From: Paraphaeosphaeria minitans
Lineage: Eukaryota; Ascomycota; Dothideomycetes; Pleosporales; Didymosphaeriaceae
Direction of reading: 5' to 3'
Assembly: GCA_015832175.1 (NCBI GenBank)
Contig: WJXW01000032.1
Location: 1 to 34,875, forward strand
Length of the DNA: 34,875 nt
Positions 1 through 10,744 of the stretch are shown piece by piece. The notes beneath the pieces were generated by a model, which was given only the letters and a program-made list of their open reading frames with translations, had not been told where the DNA came from and did not search any database. How positions within the stretch are numbered: position 1 is the stretch's first letter; each line of letters begins with the position of its first letter. The translations under genes were made by a program, and so were the position numbers.

Positions 1-1559
1 GGCTGTAAGGCTCTGTATGGGAGAATCCAAGTAGCGATGGCAACTCGTCATGAGAAATGACTGGGGATGTAGCCACGCGCAACACAGCTACTCGACCTAG
101 GCGAGCGTTGAATGTGGCTTGTATGCAACAGACGGGATCTCATGAGAAATGGGGTGCAGATCTTTTATACCCGTAGGGCGAGCTTTACGCTTAGGCTCGC
201 TCACAGAAGAGATCGACTAGACGCTGAGACGTCCGTTCTCGGATCACAGGGTTGGATTACGCTGTGTTCTCCGTCACTCGAAAGCAGCCGTTACGCATGC
301 GGTTCCTACATCAGCCATGCTTACGGCTGGTGCCCTGTCAAATAAGCAGAGACCTATCGTGAAGACGGCTGCACTGGCACGATGACGCTGCGAGTCATCA
401 GAGTTAGAGTTCTAATACTTACTGTCGATAGACGTCATACTCTGCGCAAAAATAGTGGGCCAAGGCTGCTGAAGTTGATGCTGAGTGCAAGGGGATTCTT
501 TTGCTGACGCTAACTGATGTTGATGAGGCAGTACGAAACCAAATAGTAGCAAGTCCCCCTGCTCACGCTCAAACTCACCTTCCGACGCTATAATGCGGCG
601 TCAGGACTACTGATCTGGAAGGGGAGCTGTAGTTCTGAAATGGTAGTAATATCCGCGCAGGCAAGAATTGTTTTTAAGGTAGTGTGCCAGCACTGTAATT
701 CCATAGCTTAGCACGTCCTATATGCCCTTCGGGAGGCGAGATGGTGGACTTGATCCCATTCAACTAGACGTAAAATGAATACCAACCAACCAACCAATCA
801 GGACTACTGGTTATGATACCTACTAGAACATGCCACCCCACACACTCAATTGCTACGGACAGGCTGATGGCTTGGCGGATGATATCCACGTACGGCTACC
901 GGATGATGCATCAGCCCGCCATGCAGGAGGTTGATGGCGATCGTCCATTGCGCACACACGGGGCACATCAAAGCGATGACTGCAGTAGTGCCACAGAGCG
1001 ACAGGCACCTTGAGCATTGCTCAACCTACGATGTGCTCCGATAACGTCACAAATAGCTGCTCGCACCGCATCCCGGAGAACACTTCAGCCAGCTGCCTAT
1101 AATGCTTGTCGATCCCGTGCTAACATTACAAACTTCGTTGTGCGGATAAGCGTCGCGAATGGGTAGCCTAGCGGGGCGCCTGAACGGTGAGCGATTTCAG
1201 AATGGCGGGGTTTTGCGCAGCGGAAGTATCGCAGGCCTACGACGTGGTCCGAGTGAGCGGTGCTTCAGGTGCCTGTTTGCTCCGCGGCACGTTGGCATGC
1301 TGCTTAGGCGATGCGGCACAGCCTGCGTGAGCATTTTAGACGTAACTGCAGTCATCACGTACGCTGATGGATCGCCCTGGATCAGCTGCGGTGCATGCTC
1401 CCGTAGCCGTATAGCGATTGGGCAAGCACAAGACGGCATGATCGGAACCACCACTCAGAACGCGTCATTTTGGCGTCGGAAGAGGAAATGGTTCGCAACC
1501 AGCATCAACACCAGTAGCATCATCAGGGTCGCCAATATCAGCAGCTTCAAAAGGATCTG
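1..1559. other. No recognisable gene
   Basis: I see only short overlapping open frames on both strands, with no domain, no convincing start context and no long bias. A small ACCA-type microsatellite lies at about 781-797. Base composition is mixed. Nothing here supports a gene call. Confidence 0.5.
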
Positions 1560-2235
1560 CATTCTCGAGGTTTTTGCAGTCTCCACTCAGTGCATATCAG
1601 CAGTATCAATTGCATCGTCAATATCTAGATTTGTGTGGTCCCACTTGGCGCGTATTGGCAGAATCAGCAGCCTCAGCATGATATGGCATCATCGAAAATT
1701 CTTCCGCCTCCACTCAGTGTACTGTAAGCGTCAGCATCATGGAACATCATGGAATCTATGGTCTCCGCTTGGTGAGGGTCAGCAGCTATGGCACTATTGG
1801 AAAGTTTTTCGTCTCTACCTGCTGTAGGGTAAGCATACGCAGGATGGAAGAATTAGTATCGGTGGAATCTATGGGTCTCCACTGGTGAGGGTCAGCATGT
1901 GAAAATTTCCGTCTCCACTTGCTGCACGGTAAGCATACGCAGAATGGAAGAATTGGCATTCGTGTAATTCAGATGTCCCCACTTCGTGGGCGTGAGCAGG
2001 GTATGAAAAGAATTTCGTCCCCATTTGACGCACGGTAAGCATAAGCAGCCTGGAAGAATTGGCATTCGTGGAATTTCTGTGGTCTCCACTTCGTGTGTGT
2101 GAGCAGGATATGGCACTATTGAAGATTCTGCCGTCTCCACTTGATGCACTGTAAGCATAAGCAGCATGATAGGATTGGCATTCGTGGAATTTCTGTGGTG
2201 CCCACTTAATGCGTCTCGGCAGCATCGGCAGCATC
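1560..2235. repeat. Degenerate tandem repeat, unit about 105 bp
   Basis: About six diverged units are visible. Each contains a core like GTAAGCATAAGCAGCATGG, followed by GAATTGGCATTCGTGGAAT, then CTCCACTT and GTGAGCAG. The AAGC core starts at about 1726, 1831, 1931, 2037 and 2153, so spacing is 105, 100, 106 and 116 bp. Indels between units break any long reading frame. The minus-strand translations show repeated peptide segments in shifting frames, which argues for non-coding satellite-like DNA rather than a repeat protein. The oldest (left) units are the most diverged. Confidence 0.7.
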
Positions 2236-2389
2236 GCAGCTGAGCAATCTCAACAAGCATCAGCAGCAGCACCTGCATCATCTAGATATCTATGGGTATC
2301 ACCTAGTGCATTAGTCAGTCATACGAGTTTAGCCGCAGTAATCGTCGCAGCCGAGTCACGTGGACGCACTCCTGATGTCAGCAGTTCGG

Positions 2390-3145
2390 CTAACAGGAAT
2401 CCATCACCCGAGACGGACCGCGGCATAGCTGGGCTTCAAGGTCAGCCCAGGTCCGGCCTGCAGATTGCGAAGGGCCGGCAGGCAGCTCCTGGCTAGCTGG
2501 TTGCTGGCTGGCTGGCTGCTCCGCTGAAGCAGGGGAGACGCGCCAGAGTGCTGAGGCCTTGCCGTTATTGTGCAGGCGCTGGCAGGGCACATCCCGCTCC
2601 CAGGGCAGCGTCTTCCCTTTAGCCAGGCGAATATCGTGGCCCTGCTTTGGCTCTGTGCCCCAGTTGTGTGTGTTGTAGCAGTGAGCGCGGAGCTTGACAG
2701 GTTGCCTGCTTATGTACTGGCAGCGATTGCCAGTGGATTGACTAGTGAATTGGCACTGGAGGCCGCGGTGGACAGCCAGGCCTGGCAGAGGCTCAGGCGG
2801 CTGGGGTCGATAGCGGATGTTAGCATGCTCCCAGGTGACAGCGTCGGCCTCCGTGCGAAGGCGCGTAGTCTGGCTGTGTAGGTAGAGGGCGTCCCAGGCA
2901 GCTAGCAAGGCCGCGCAGTCTTTTCTGGTGTAGGCATGGACCTTGGTGCTGCTAAAGTGGAAGGGGATCAGGCTTAGCGGAACAGCTGTTTGGCAGGTCT
3001 TGCAGGCGAGGAAGAAGCCAGGCGCAGAGACATAGGCCACTAAGGTATGTAGACGGGCAGCGCGGGCAACCTGCAGCTGGAACTTAGGGTCCTCTGGGTA
3101 GCTCTGGGTTGTAGTTAGATAGGCAGCTGGCGGTTCTGGAAGCAT
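2390..3145 (-). CDS. DUF3505-like zinc-finger protein, short form or truncated relic
   Basis: This is a 251-residue open frame. It has two Cys/His clusters: C48-x2-C51 followed by H63 and H70, and then C131-x10-C142-x12-H155-x4-H160. After the second finger comes a segment with W...DVPCQRL...LWRV. The layout, first finger, PxxPLPGL-type linker, second finger, then a 'W..V.CQ.L' segment, matches residues 55-175 of the telomere-proximal helicase protein at 28784-33205 and the fungal DUF3505 (orsellinic-acid cluster/C2H2-like) family as I know it. The C-terminal 50 residues are low-complexity (Ser, Gln, Ala, Pro). No recombinase or helicase region follows, so this is either a stand-alone short member or a fragment of a longer gene. 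It sits 35 bp downstream of the HET-NACHT stop on the same strand. Family assignment is by pattern, not by search. Confidence 0.6.
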   Translation of the reverse strand: MLPEPPAAYLTTTQSYPEDPKFQLQVARAARLHTLVAYVSAPGFFLACKTCQTAVPLSLIPFHFSSTKVHAYTRKDCAALLAAWDALYLHSQTTRLRTEADAVTWEHANIRYRPQPPEPLPGLAVHRGLQCQFTSQSTGNRCQYISRQPVKLRAHCYNTHNWGTEPKQGHDIRLAKGKTLPWERDVPCQRLHNNGKASALWRVSPASAEQPASQQPASQELPAGPSQSAGRTWADLEAQLCRGPSRVMDSC

Positions 3146-3180
3146 ATCTTAGTTAGTTTCAGCTTAGGACGGCAGGCAGA

Positions 3181-4329
3181 TCAATAGTAGGGCAGCAACA
3201 ACAGCACAAAGGTAAGTAATGAGCGGAGCATTAGATCTGGATCCTGCTTTTGTGTATCGTTGAAGTCGAAGTAGAAGTACGCCGTGACCGTCCTCGTGTC
3301 ACCGTTGCACTGCTGCAGCAGATGCTCAATGATGGTAGAGCTCAAGACGGTCTTTCCGCATCCTGGAATCCCGTACAGCCATAGTCGCGATCCTACACGC
3401 TCCTTCCATTCTGTGAACTTATGACCATCCAGCAGCCAGAGTCCAGTCTCAGCCTGCCGCTGCTTGTGCGCTTTGTGGTAGTTGGTGGACGGATCAGGCG
3501 CGGAAAGCCAGCTGCAGATCTTGCCAAGCCTCTCTTCTTGGCCTCGGTTGTGACTCTTGGATTTGCCCCCAGAAACACTTGCTACGTCCTCGGCAGCCTC
3601 ATGTATCTTCTTCTGCAGCCGTTTGATCGCATCATCTTTGCCTTCACCGTAAATCGGCGACATGTAGATGCCAAAGATGCCTAGCAGACAGTATGCTCCG
3701 TCTTCTTCGCGCGTCGTTTGGCGATCTTCTGCCCAAGAGAAACGCTCAGCAACATCGAACTCGGACAAGTCGCTCCCTGCCAGAGCGTCAAGAGGTATCC
3801 CTGTAACATCGCGGATGATGGGTTCGAGCGATCCTTTATCGCCCAGTCGCGCCCCTTGTGTGGAGAAGAACTCGACCGATTTAGGAGCCAGGAGCTCTTG
3901 GAGCGTCCAGCCTCGGGTGAACCATCTGCTCCGCTTGAAAGCCGACTCGCCCTCGCCATCCACGGTACTGTTCTCAACGTCCGAAAGGTACACGTAACAC
4001 TTCTTCGCGTTCTGGTACCAGCGGAACATGGAGTTTATCGCCTCCGAAAGCTCTGTGTTGTTTGCCTTGTCGATGCAGCAGGTGTCTACCCAGAAGTGAT
4101 CCAGACCGTCACGCTTTGTCTGTTGCGCGCAGAAGCGGATCTTGTCCCAACCAGCCTTGCTCTTTGCACCAATGTCCTCTGCACTGTCGAGGTTCTTCAG
4201 ATCATCGAAGATCACCTCCTGCTCCCCCCAAGTGTGCGAGAGAATCGCATAGTCAGGAACCTTCTCGTTACCAATGTATTCCTTCGCCCATCTGAGCCTC
4301 CCGTCGGTTGCGATGTTCAACAGTCGCAT
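3181..4329 (-). CDS. HET domain-NACHT protein, truncated C-terminus
   Basis: The best start is the ATG at 4329, giving 382 residues beginning MRLLNIATDGRLRW, the usual opening of this class. An upstream in-frame start would add 33 unconserved residues. HET-domain motifs are clear: AILSHTWG (residues 28-35), WVDTCCID (80-87) and RGWTLQELLAP (139-149). After a linker comes a P-loop GIPGCGKT (320-327), then AYFYFDFNDTQKQ, which is typical of the NACHT NTPase in HET-NACHT-ankyrin/WD40 proteins. The frame stops about 55 residues past the P-loop after a run of leucines, so the rest of NACHT and any sensor repeats are missing. HET proteins trigger heterokaryon-incompatibility cell death. This copy could at most supply the HET effector and is more likely a remnant. 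No intron is needed. Confidence 0.85.
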   Translation of the reverse strand: MRLLNIATDGRLRWAKEYIGNEKVPDYAILSHTWGEQEVIFDDLKNLDSAEDIGAKSKAGWDKIRFCAQQTKRDGLDHFWVDTCCIDKANNTELSEAINSMFRWYQNAKKCYVYLSDVENSTVDGEGESAFKRSRWFTRGWTLQELLAPKSVEFFSTQGARLGDKGSLEPIIRDVTGIPLDALAGSDLSEFDVAERFSWAEDRQTTREEDGAYCLLGIFGIYMSPIYGEGKDDAIKRLQKKIHEAAEDVASVSGGKSKSHNRGQEERLGKICSWLSAPDPSTNYHKAHKQRQAETGLWLLDGHKFTEWKERVGSRLWLYGIPGCGKTVLSSTIIEHLLQQCNGDTRTVTAYFYFDFNDTQKQDPDLMLRSLLTFVLLLLPYY

Positions 4330-6986
4330 CGAGTCGTGGTTCGATCTGTGTGCGCGAACGGTAGAGGAAGATCTCGTAGCCTTGAGGCAGGCTGAAGGGC
4401 GGGGTGTTGCAAAGTGGCTTGGTCGCACTGAGTGTGAAGATCTCCGCTGTCAAGTTTCTTGCGAATGGAAAAGAATGGTGTTGATTACAGCATAGGAGAG
4501 AACAGAGCTGCGACGAGCTGTAGATTCAAATGCTGGTGGTTGAGGCAGGCTGTCACTCGCGCATTCAGGGCGGCGGGCGCAGCCTATGCCATGGCGTGAG
4601 GCTGAAGCAGGCCTGACGAGTCATGATCGTGCGAGAGAAGCAGCTGAGCCACGACTGCAACTAGGAAGGGAGCCCTTGCGTGTCGACGCGATATGTGATA
4701 CGAAGAAGCGACAGATAGTGGTGAAAGACTCGCCCGTAGCTTCGCTCTGAACGCATTTGTGAGTAGACAAGAGCTGATTGTGAAGGGGACGGCAAAGCTT
4801 CAGAGGTCCGTGCAGCACGCTTGCTACCTACCTACTTGACGCGTGCAATGACCTGCTACGTTATGGGTATGCAGGCAGAGCACAGATATTGGGCCACCCC
4901 GTAGGCGCAGACTTGGAAGCGACGCAACGCAAATGTGACAGCTGAACACAGCGAGACAGATGTCGATTGACGTGGAACAATGGGGAACGACGCGCAACCC
5001 AGTTTCAGAGCTTGGACTCGAAGCGCGCGCTTTGTGGCTGGCGCTCATTCGGCTGTGTCCGATTGGATGGAAGAAATCGTCGATGCTCAGCTCCTTGTTC
5101 CACCATGCCTCCTGTCGCCCTCTTGCACCTTGACTTTAGCTGTGACTCACTTGCCGCCGAGCGCGGGGAACGCAATCCTGCTACCCCTGAAGGATGGTAG
5201 CGCCAATACCACGGGTCGGCAAGGTGTCATGGCGCCCGTTGCGACAGAAACGCGCCGCTTTCCACCTACTAAGGCACCTCCACACGTTCGACAGATCAAC
5301 GATTCGGTTTTCGAAGACTTTTATTGCGCAAGTGGTGAACCGGCGCTTGGAGAGGTGGTTACAAGCCGGGAGGCTGTCGGCCAGCAGTTACGAAGCGGCG
5401 GCTCAAGACGGTGTCGATGTCAATGGAAGGTTTGATATAGGTCTCGATACTAAAATTCAATTAGACAACTATTGAGCCGGCTCATCCTGGCGAGGTTGTT
5501 CCGGTCGACCCTCAGCTCAGGGAAGCGGCTTTGCTCTCCAGGCTTTTCTCAGATACACGTACGCCAGATTTCCCGCACCCATTTAGCACAGTATTGAATG
5601 CTTCGACCGATGTTCGTAAAGTAGTTGGTAATGTAATGTGACATCAGCTATCACCCTCGATCCTTCGCCCCATGCTGCATCCCTCCCTTTGGCAGATGCA
5701 ATGAAAGGTTCCAATTTTGAGCTCACAATAGTGCAGTTTAGATCCTGCAACCAGCACATACTGCTATAAGTTTACTCTAATCGCGATGCGTGTTAACGCC
5801 TATCCACTTGCCGTCAACACCCCAATTGCCTCAACGACGTTTCCATGCAGCGGAGCCATGACAAACTGCTCTCGGCAACGCCTAAACAGATACTCAAGAG
5901 TGACACGTGCCTAAAAGCAGGAAGTGGAAAACTGCTGGATTCTAGAATTTAGTCTTGCTAAGATCAAGAGCAAGAACCGGCAATGACAGCCAAGGCCATC
6001 TTGCACGCCCAAGGGCTATCTCCGCAGCGGAGACACATGAGTCGATCTCAGCGGCGCGCAAAGAGACTTGGCAGTGGTCTATTCATAGCTGTCAGATAGA
6101 CCGAGGGTGTTGAGGTCGGATCTGCACTATCGAGCAGGGGTCGCACTAGCCCAGGGGTCAAAACCAACCGAGAAGAGTTGACACACAACATAGAATTCAA
6201 TCATCAATAAATCCACAACCATCACCGATCATCATACCCTATCGCATACGAGCATTTTATCTGACAATAGCCCTCGCAGAGCTAGAAAACGGGAACCAGG
6301 AAAGGGGAACCAGGAAACGGACATAATATTCTTCCCAGTACAGAGTCTTGCTGGGTCCAGAAGGGGTACCCGTAATCACGCCGAGGGACTCTCACAAAAA
6401 TACACGACTTTGCTGCTACTGTGTACTGTACTGTACACTCATTCCAAGGCTAATAAGAGATCATCGCCTACAAGCAAAACGGGTTTTTTCTTGAATCGAG
6501 CCCTTCTCGTACAGCCACTCTGGATCGATATCAGGATTGAGACGGTAGCATCGCGAGCGCTGCAAAACTGCTCATTGCGAAGGCCTCGTCGCCCACATAT
6601 CTAGCTATCTCGCTGCAGATGGCAATAAAGGCACTCGCACAACGGCTGACGCTGAATACCAATCACTTCCTTGTTGAACCTGACTGGAACGCGGGCGAGG
6701 CTTCAGGGTCAATTTCTCGCTGCTCTTCGCTTCTTCCCTTCCATCCTTGTAGCGCACCTCTCCCAACCCCTCAAGGGTTCATCTGTAATAAATCCTATAC
6801 TCACGTTTCAATCTCCTGCCTGCAAAGCCCCTTACAGCCAGATACGGTTTTCTAAACTGTTACAGATTCGGTTTGCGGACGGTTACAGTGCTGCAGAAGA
6901 CTGCTACGGCACTGTAAGTAAGTCTTGCGTCATAGAGAGGTCGGGCAGGATGTATAATTACATACGGTGAAAGTTCAGCGGAACAA
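4330..6986. other. 2.6 kb without a recognisable gene
   Basis: The region has only short conflicting frames. The plus-strand frames between 4967 and 5475 have no recognisable domain. A short direct duplication of GGGAACCAGGAAA lies at about 6290-6318. I see no RNA gene signature. The part near 4330-4600 would be the 5' flank of the HET gene. Confidence 0.4.
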
Positions 6987-7331
6987 CTAGCGGGAGCTCC
7001 GGATCTTCTTCTCGAAATCATCTATGTCGAACGAGGACCTGTCGAAAGGAATCTCGGCAATGTTCTTGTGGGTGCCTTTGTGACCACTCCCCTTGTTGCC
7101 GGACTTGATAAAATCTTTCACAGCCTGATCTTTGGCTTGGGTATTCGCCTGGATCTTAGCCACAGCCTTGTTTGGATCCCTCGAATTCTGGTGAATATCG
7201 ATACGAAGGTCAACCGTCTTTACGGCATTGCTCTTCGTAGTAAGGTTCTCTGGGATAGCTTGGAGGAGCTTGGCTTTGTTGTTGCGCGCAGTCGAGGCAA
7301 GCTCTTCTAGAACATGTTTCCAAGCCATCAT
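6987..7331 (-). CDS. Small lysine-rich hypothetical protein
   Basis: Starting at the tandem ATGs at 7331/7328, the frame encodes about 114 residues, beginning MMAWKHVLEELASTARNNKA and ending in an acidic/basic tail (DIDDFEKKIRSSR). The composition is hydrophilic (Lys, Asn, Asp, Gln) with a heptad-like N-terminal helix and no membrane segment or signal peptide. The frame is open a further 34 codons upstream, but that part is hydrophobic and oddly composed, so I prefer the internal start. I do not recognise the family. The amphipathic, biased composition makes it look like a real protein or a fragment of one, but it could be chance. Confidence 0.35.
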   Translation of the reverse strand: MMAWKHVLEELASTARNNKAKLLQAIPENLTTKSNAVKTVDLRIDIHQNSRDPNKAVAKIQANTQAKDQAVKDFIKSGNKGSGHKGTHKNIAEIPFDRSSFDIDDFEKKIRSSR

Positions 7332-8187
7332 GAAAGGTGATAAAAATATAGTTTTGCAACTGTGAGGTAAATAAAGAATATCTTGGTAAATGATATGTGA
7401 AGTGTGGGTATGAATGTCGCAGAAATACAGCACTTTATATACATCTTCATAGACAAGTTTGGCGCCCTCATTCTACTTTTATATTGTTCCAGTGTTGTTG
7501 GCGTTGGGATGGACTGATCACTCTCAGCGAATGAATACGCGCAAGCTGAGGAGGAATGACACCACATATGCATGACTGCGGCGAGCGCAAAGTGAACTAG
7601 TCCAGATAGAATGCTCAGCGCCTAAATATTTCCTCATAATAAACAATTCTTGATATGGAGTCCCTTGTGAGGACGAGCTCGGACTTCACCATTGTGTAGG
7701 CAGGAGGTGCAAACCGACGGGATAATTTGGCTCTATTTCCGCTACAATAAAATGGGAAAAGGAAGAGGTCGGAGGGGGGATCGTCGATAAATACTGGTAT
7801 TTGTAGTTCAGGGCATGATCGGCCTCGGGATAAATCGCGTCGTGCCCAAGCCAGAGCTAGGCCAGGGCGAACGGCGCTGCTGGCTTGGCGGTGGTACCCC
7901 GGTCACTTCGCGGCCGAGCTCGCCACTCATCGCATTGCGCCAAATCACACCACACCCACACTTACGAGCGGCGATTGAGACAACCGCTTAGTCGCCACCT
8001 CTTAGGCTCCTCAAAATACTACAAATACGGCCTGCATTTCGCCGCCTCAAACCTGCGGTTTCAGCAGTTCAATCTTCGTGCTCGTTCACTTTGTACGTTC
8101 CCGCCGATGACACCCGTCGCATGATCCCACGAGCCCTACTATCTGTGACTGACGACGCGCAGTCGGTGCACGAAATCGCACCTCACA
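7332..8187. other. Intergenic, possible 5' region of the phosphotransferase gene
   Basis: No domain-bearing frame is visible. From 8188 a plus-strand ATG opens 63 codons rich in Arg, Ser, Leu and Phe that could be a mitochondrial presequence for the downstream gene, but I could not connect it to the first certain exon. Confidence 0.3.
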
Positions 8188-8401
8188 TGACATCCTGTTT
8201 GTCGGCCTCTCGATATCAGGCACTTGGTTGGCTTCTTCAGGCCCTTCCCCGCTGTCATCGGCCGTTTAACACGAAGTTTCGGTTCTTCATGCTCAAAAGC
8301 CAGATGCCAACTACATCACAAATTCCAAAACTGTTCGCAGAAACAGTCCATGGCGTTGGTACAACAATCCCAACCTGATCCAACAAAATTAGTTGCTGTC
8401 T

Positions 8402-10231
8402 AATCCGGCGAACTTAGATGAAAACATCTCTGAGGCGGATTTGTATCGTTATACTCGACAACGATGGCTGTAGGAGCTCATCCCTCGTCAGGCTGCTTAG
8501 AAATTTACTCACGATCATGTCTATAGTAAAAATGAGCGAGACGAACTGGCGAAACGCTATCTTAAGTTTAACCTACCACACTTGGTTGAAGAGGCTGTTC
8601 GTGTGTGCAAGGGTGCCCGACACTGTATGCCTCTTAGTCCTACGATGAGCATCCTTACTAAACTCGCGAACAGGCACTAGAGTCCTGAAATGCATTGAAG
8701 GCTTACATAATAAGGCTTTTATTCTTACTATGGATAATGGCGCTGAAGTTTTCGCGAAACTTCCAAATCCAAATGCCGGGCCATCTCAATACACAACTGC
8801 TTCCGAAGTTGCCACTCAGCAAATGGTATGCGCGAATGCCAGCCTAAGAACTACACATGACTGACAGAAGTAGCTCCGCGACGTCTTTAATGTTCCTGTC
8901 CCTCGCGTGCTTGCGTGGTCTTGTGATGCCGCAAATAACTCAGTTCAGGCTGAGTACATTCTCGAAGAGAAGGTCCCCGGTGTGCGATTAGGTGCAGTAT
9001 GGCATCGTTTGACATGGGAGAAAAAACTAGCTATTGTTGATCAGGTCGCCGATTTTGATGGCTCATTAAGCGCTATAAGGTTCAAGACACATGGCTGCAT
9101 CTATTTCAAAGAGGACCTCCAACGATTGACCGGAAATTCGGACGCCATCCAGCTTATTTCAGACCAGCAACATTCAACTCTTGAGCAATATGCAATAGGA
9201 CCCTTAACAAAAGCAGAGCTTTGGGTCAGTGGTCGGGAGCAACTGGACATTGACCGGGGCCCATGTATGTTAATGGTGCGCCTAATATCAGGCCCTGCGT
9301 TAGATACTAACTAGAACCAGGGCAAGACCCACAAGCGTATGCGCGAGGATTAGGCGCAAACGAGGTATCGTGGATCAGAAATAGTGCCAAACCTCGTATG
9401 AATTACTACCGGTCGCCAAAACATCTTGAGTTCCCTGAAGACGCGCTTGAATTACTCGCCAAGTATGAGCAAGTCGCGTCGTTTCTGGTTCCATCGACAA
9501 ACAACGAGTCGGCTGCCGCTAATACTCTGTGGCATCCTGATCTCCATCTCGACAACGTGTTTGTGGATCCAGTCTCGCATAGAATTACCGGCATCGTGGA
9601 CTGGCAATCGGCGACTGTAGCACCGCTGCTCTATCAGTCTGGTGTCCATCGAGCGTTCCGACATTACAAAAGTGTCCAAGAGGGCTGGATCATGCCCAAG
9701 AAGCCGGAAAATTTCGATAACCTAGACCCCAACGAGCAAAAGCAGATTGACCAGGATCTGGAGAGCGAAACGATACACAAATACTACGAGCTCCAAACCA
9801 TGAAACGTGCGCCACTCCACTGGGATGTTCTCCAGCAGTCATCAGTTCACATGCTTAGAAAACCCGTCTGGCTTGTGACTGGCGTATGGGAGAATCGAGA
9901 TATGTTCTTCTTACGTGACTCGCTCATTGCGATCGTTGCCCAATGGCATGAGATCTTTGGGGAAGATACACCATGTCCCATCGCATTTTCAACAGAAGAG
10001 CTTGAGCTGCATGCGAAGGAGGAAGAGAACATAGATGGTGTTGGGCAAATGCTGTCGCTCTTTCGAGCCCAAGGTGTTCTACCAGCAGATGGCATGGTGC
10101 AGCCCGAGGACTACGAGACTGCTATTGAAAACTGCCACAAGTACAAAGAACTCTTTCTTAGTACGGCTCAAAATGAGGATGAGAGGGATCTGTACTCCAA
10201 ACTCTGGCCGTATCAAGAAGTTTCTGAGTAG
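8402..10231 (+). CDS. AIM9-like phosphotransferase (APH kinase fold)
   Basis: This five-exon model follows conserved sequence: exons to 8469, 8527-8624, 8674-8825, 8874-9264 and 9321-10231. Introns are 8470-8526, 8625-8673, 8826-8873 and 9265-9320, all GT..AG; the last contains a perfect TACTAAC. Joining them restores family motifs: LYRYT..RWL, RVLKCIEGLHNKAF, TMDNGAEVFAKLPNPNAG, DRGPW and WIRNSAKPRMNYYRS. The kinase core is in the last exon: HPDLHLDN (catalytic Asp of the H-x-D-x4-N motif), then IVDWQSA (metal-binding Asp). Length from 8402 is about 540 residues, normal for the fungal AIM9/FMP29-like family, which is related to aminoglycoside phosphotransferases and often mitochondrial. The substrate is unknown. 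The 5' end is unresolved: reading the first exon frame upward meets TAG at 8390-8392, so either another intron or a nonsense change lies there. Confidence 0.8.
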
Positions 10232-10744
10232 ATACATCTATCCATTTGTTTGTCTTGTTTCTTTAAGTGCTAGCTGAAACGTAGCGTACCTCACGGGCGA
10301 GTTGCCTAGGTAACCGAGAATACGCAAAACCCGCCTAAGGAACCCCGCAGCTAGAACACACAAGACATGAAGTTGACCCCCCCGAATCATCAAGATACCT
10401 ATCAATACGTGATATCTGACACTTCACTACTTATGAAACACCGGTTAACCATTTTCAACGATTTGAAAAGCAATACAGGAAGTGATTGCTCCCTGTTAAC
10501 TCAAATTGCTCACTACGGTTTACCGACAATACTGTAGAGGTCTCTCCGTCGTACAATCAGTACGGTATTTACAAGCACCGTAACGTAACCGTAACCAGGT
10601 CTTACCAGCCGTAATACGGCTCGTTGGGAGCGCTGACGGATTTTACGCATTAGCAGAGCCCAACAATTCCCACAGGGGTTGATTTCCCCTCTTACGCTGC
10701 TGGTACTCTACCGCTGGAATTAAAGCGTTCAAGCAACCATTTGA
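10232..10744. other. Intergenic, small palindromes only
   Basis: No gene is seen. There is a short palindrome AGCCGTAATACGGCT near 10607-10621 and several CCGTAAC-type words at 10575-10600, which may be remains of the retroelement to the right. I could not define an LTR. Confidence 0.35.

Noticed and set aside
1159..1827. 222-codon plus-strand frame
   Set aside because: It runs into the degenerate repeat, has biased Ser/Ile/Cys content and no domain, and is overlapped by minus-strand frames. It looks like chance.
1869..2281. Minus-strand frames with internal peptide repeats (HECQ..., NSTNAN...)
   Set aside because: The peptide repeats simply reflect the ~105-bp DNA repeat. The frame shifts between units and the same units read in several frames.
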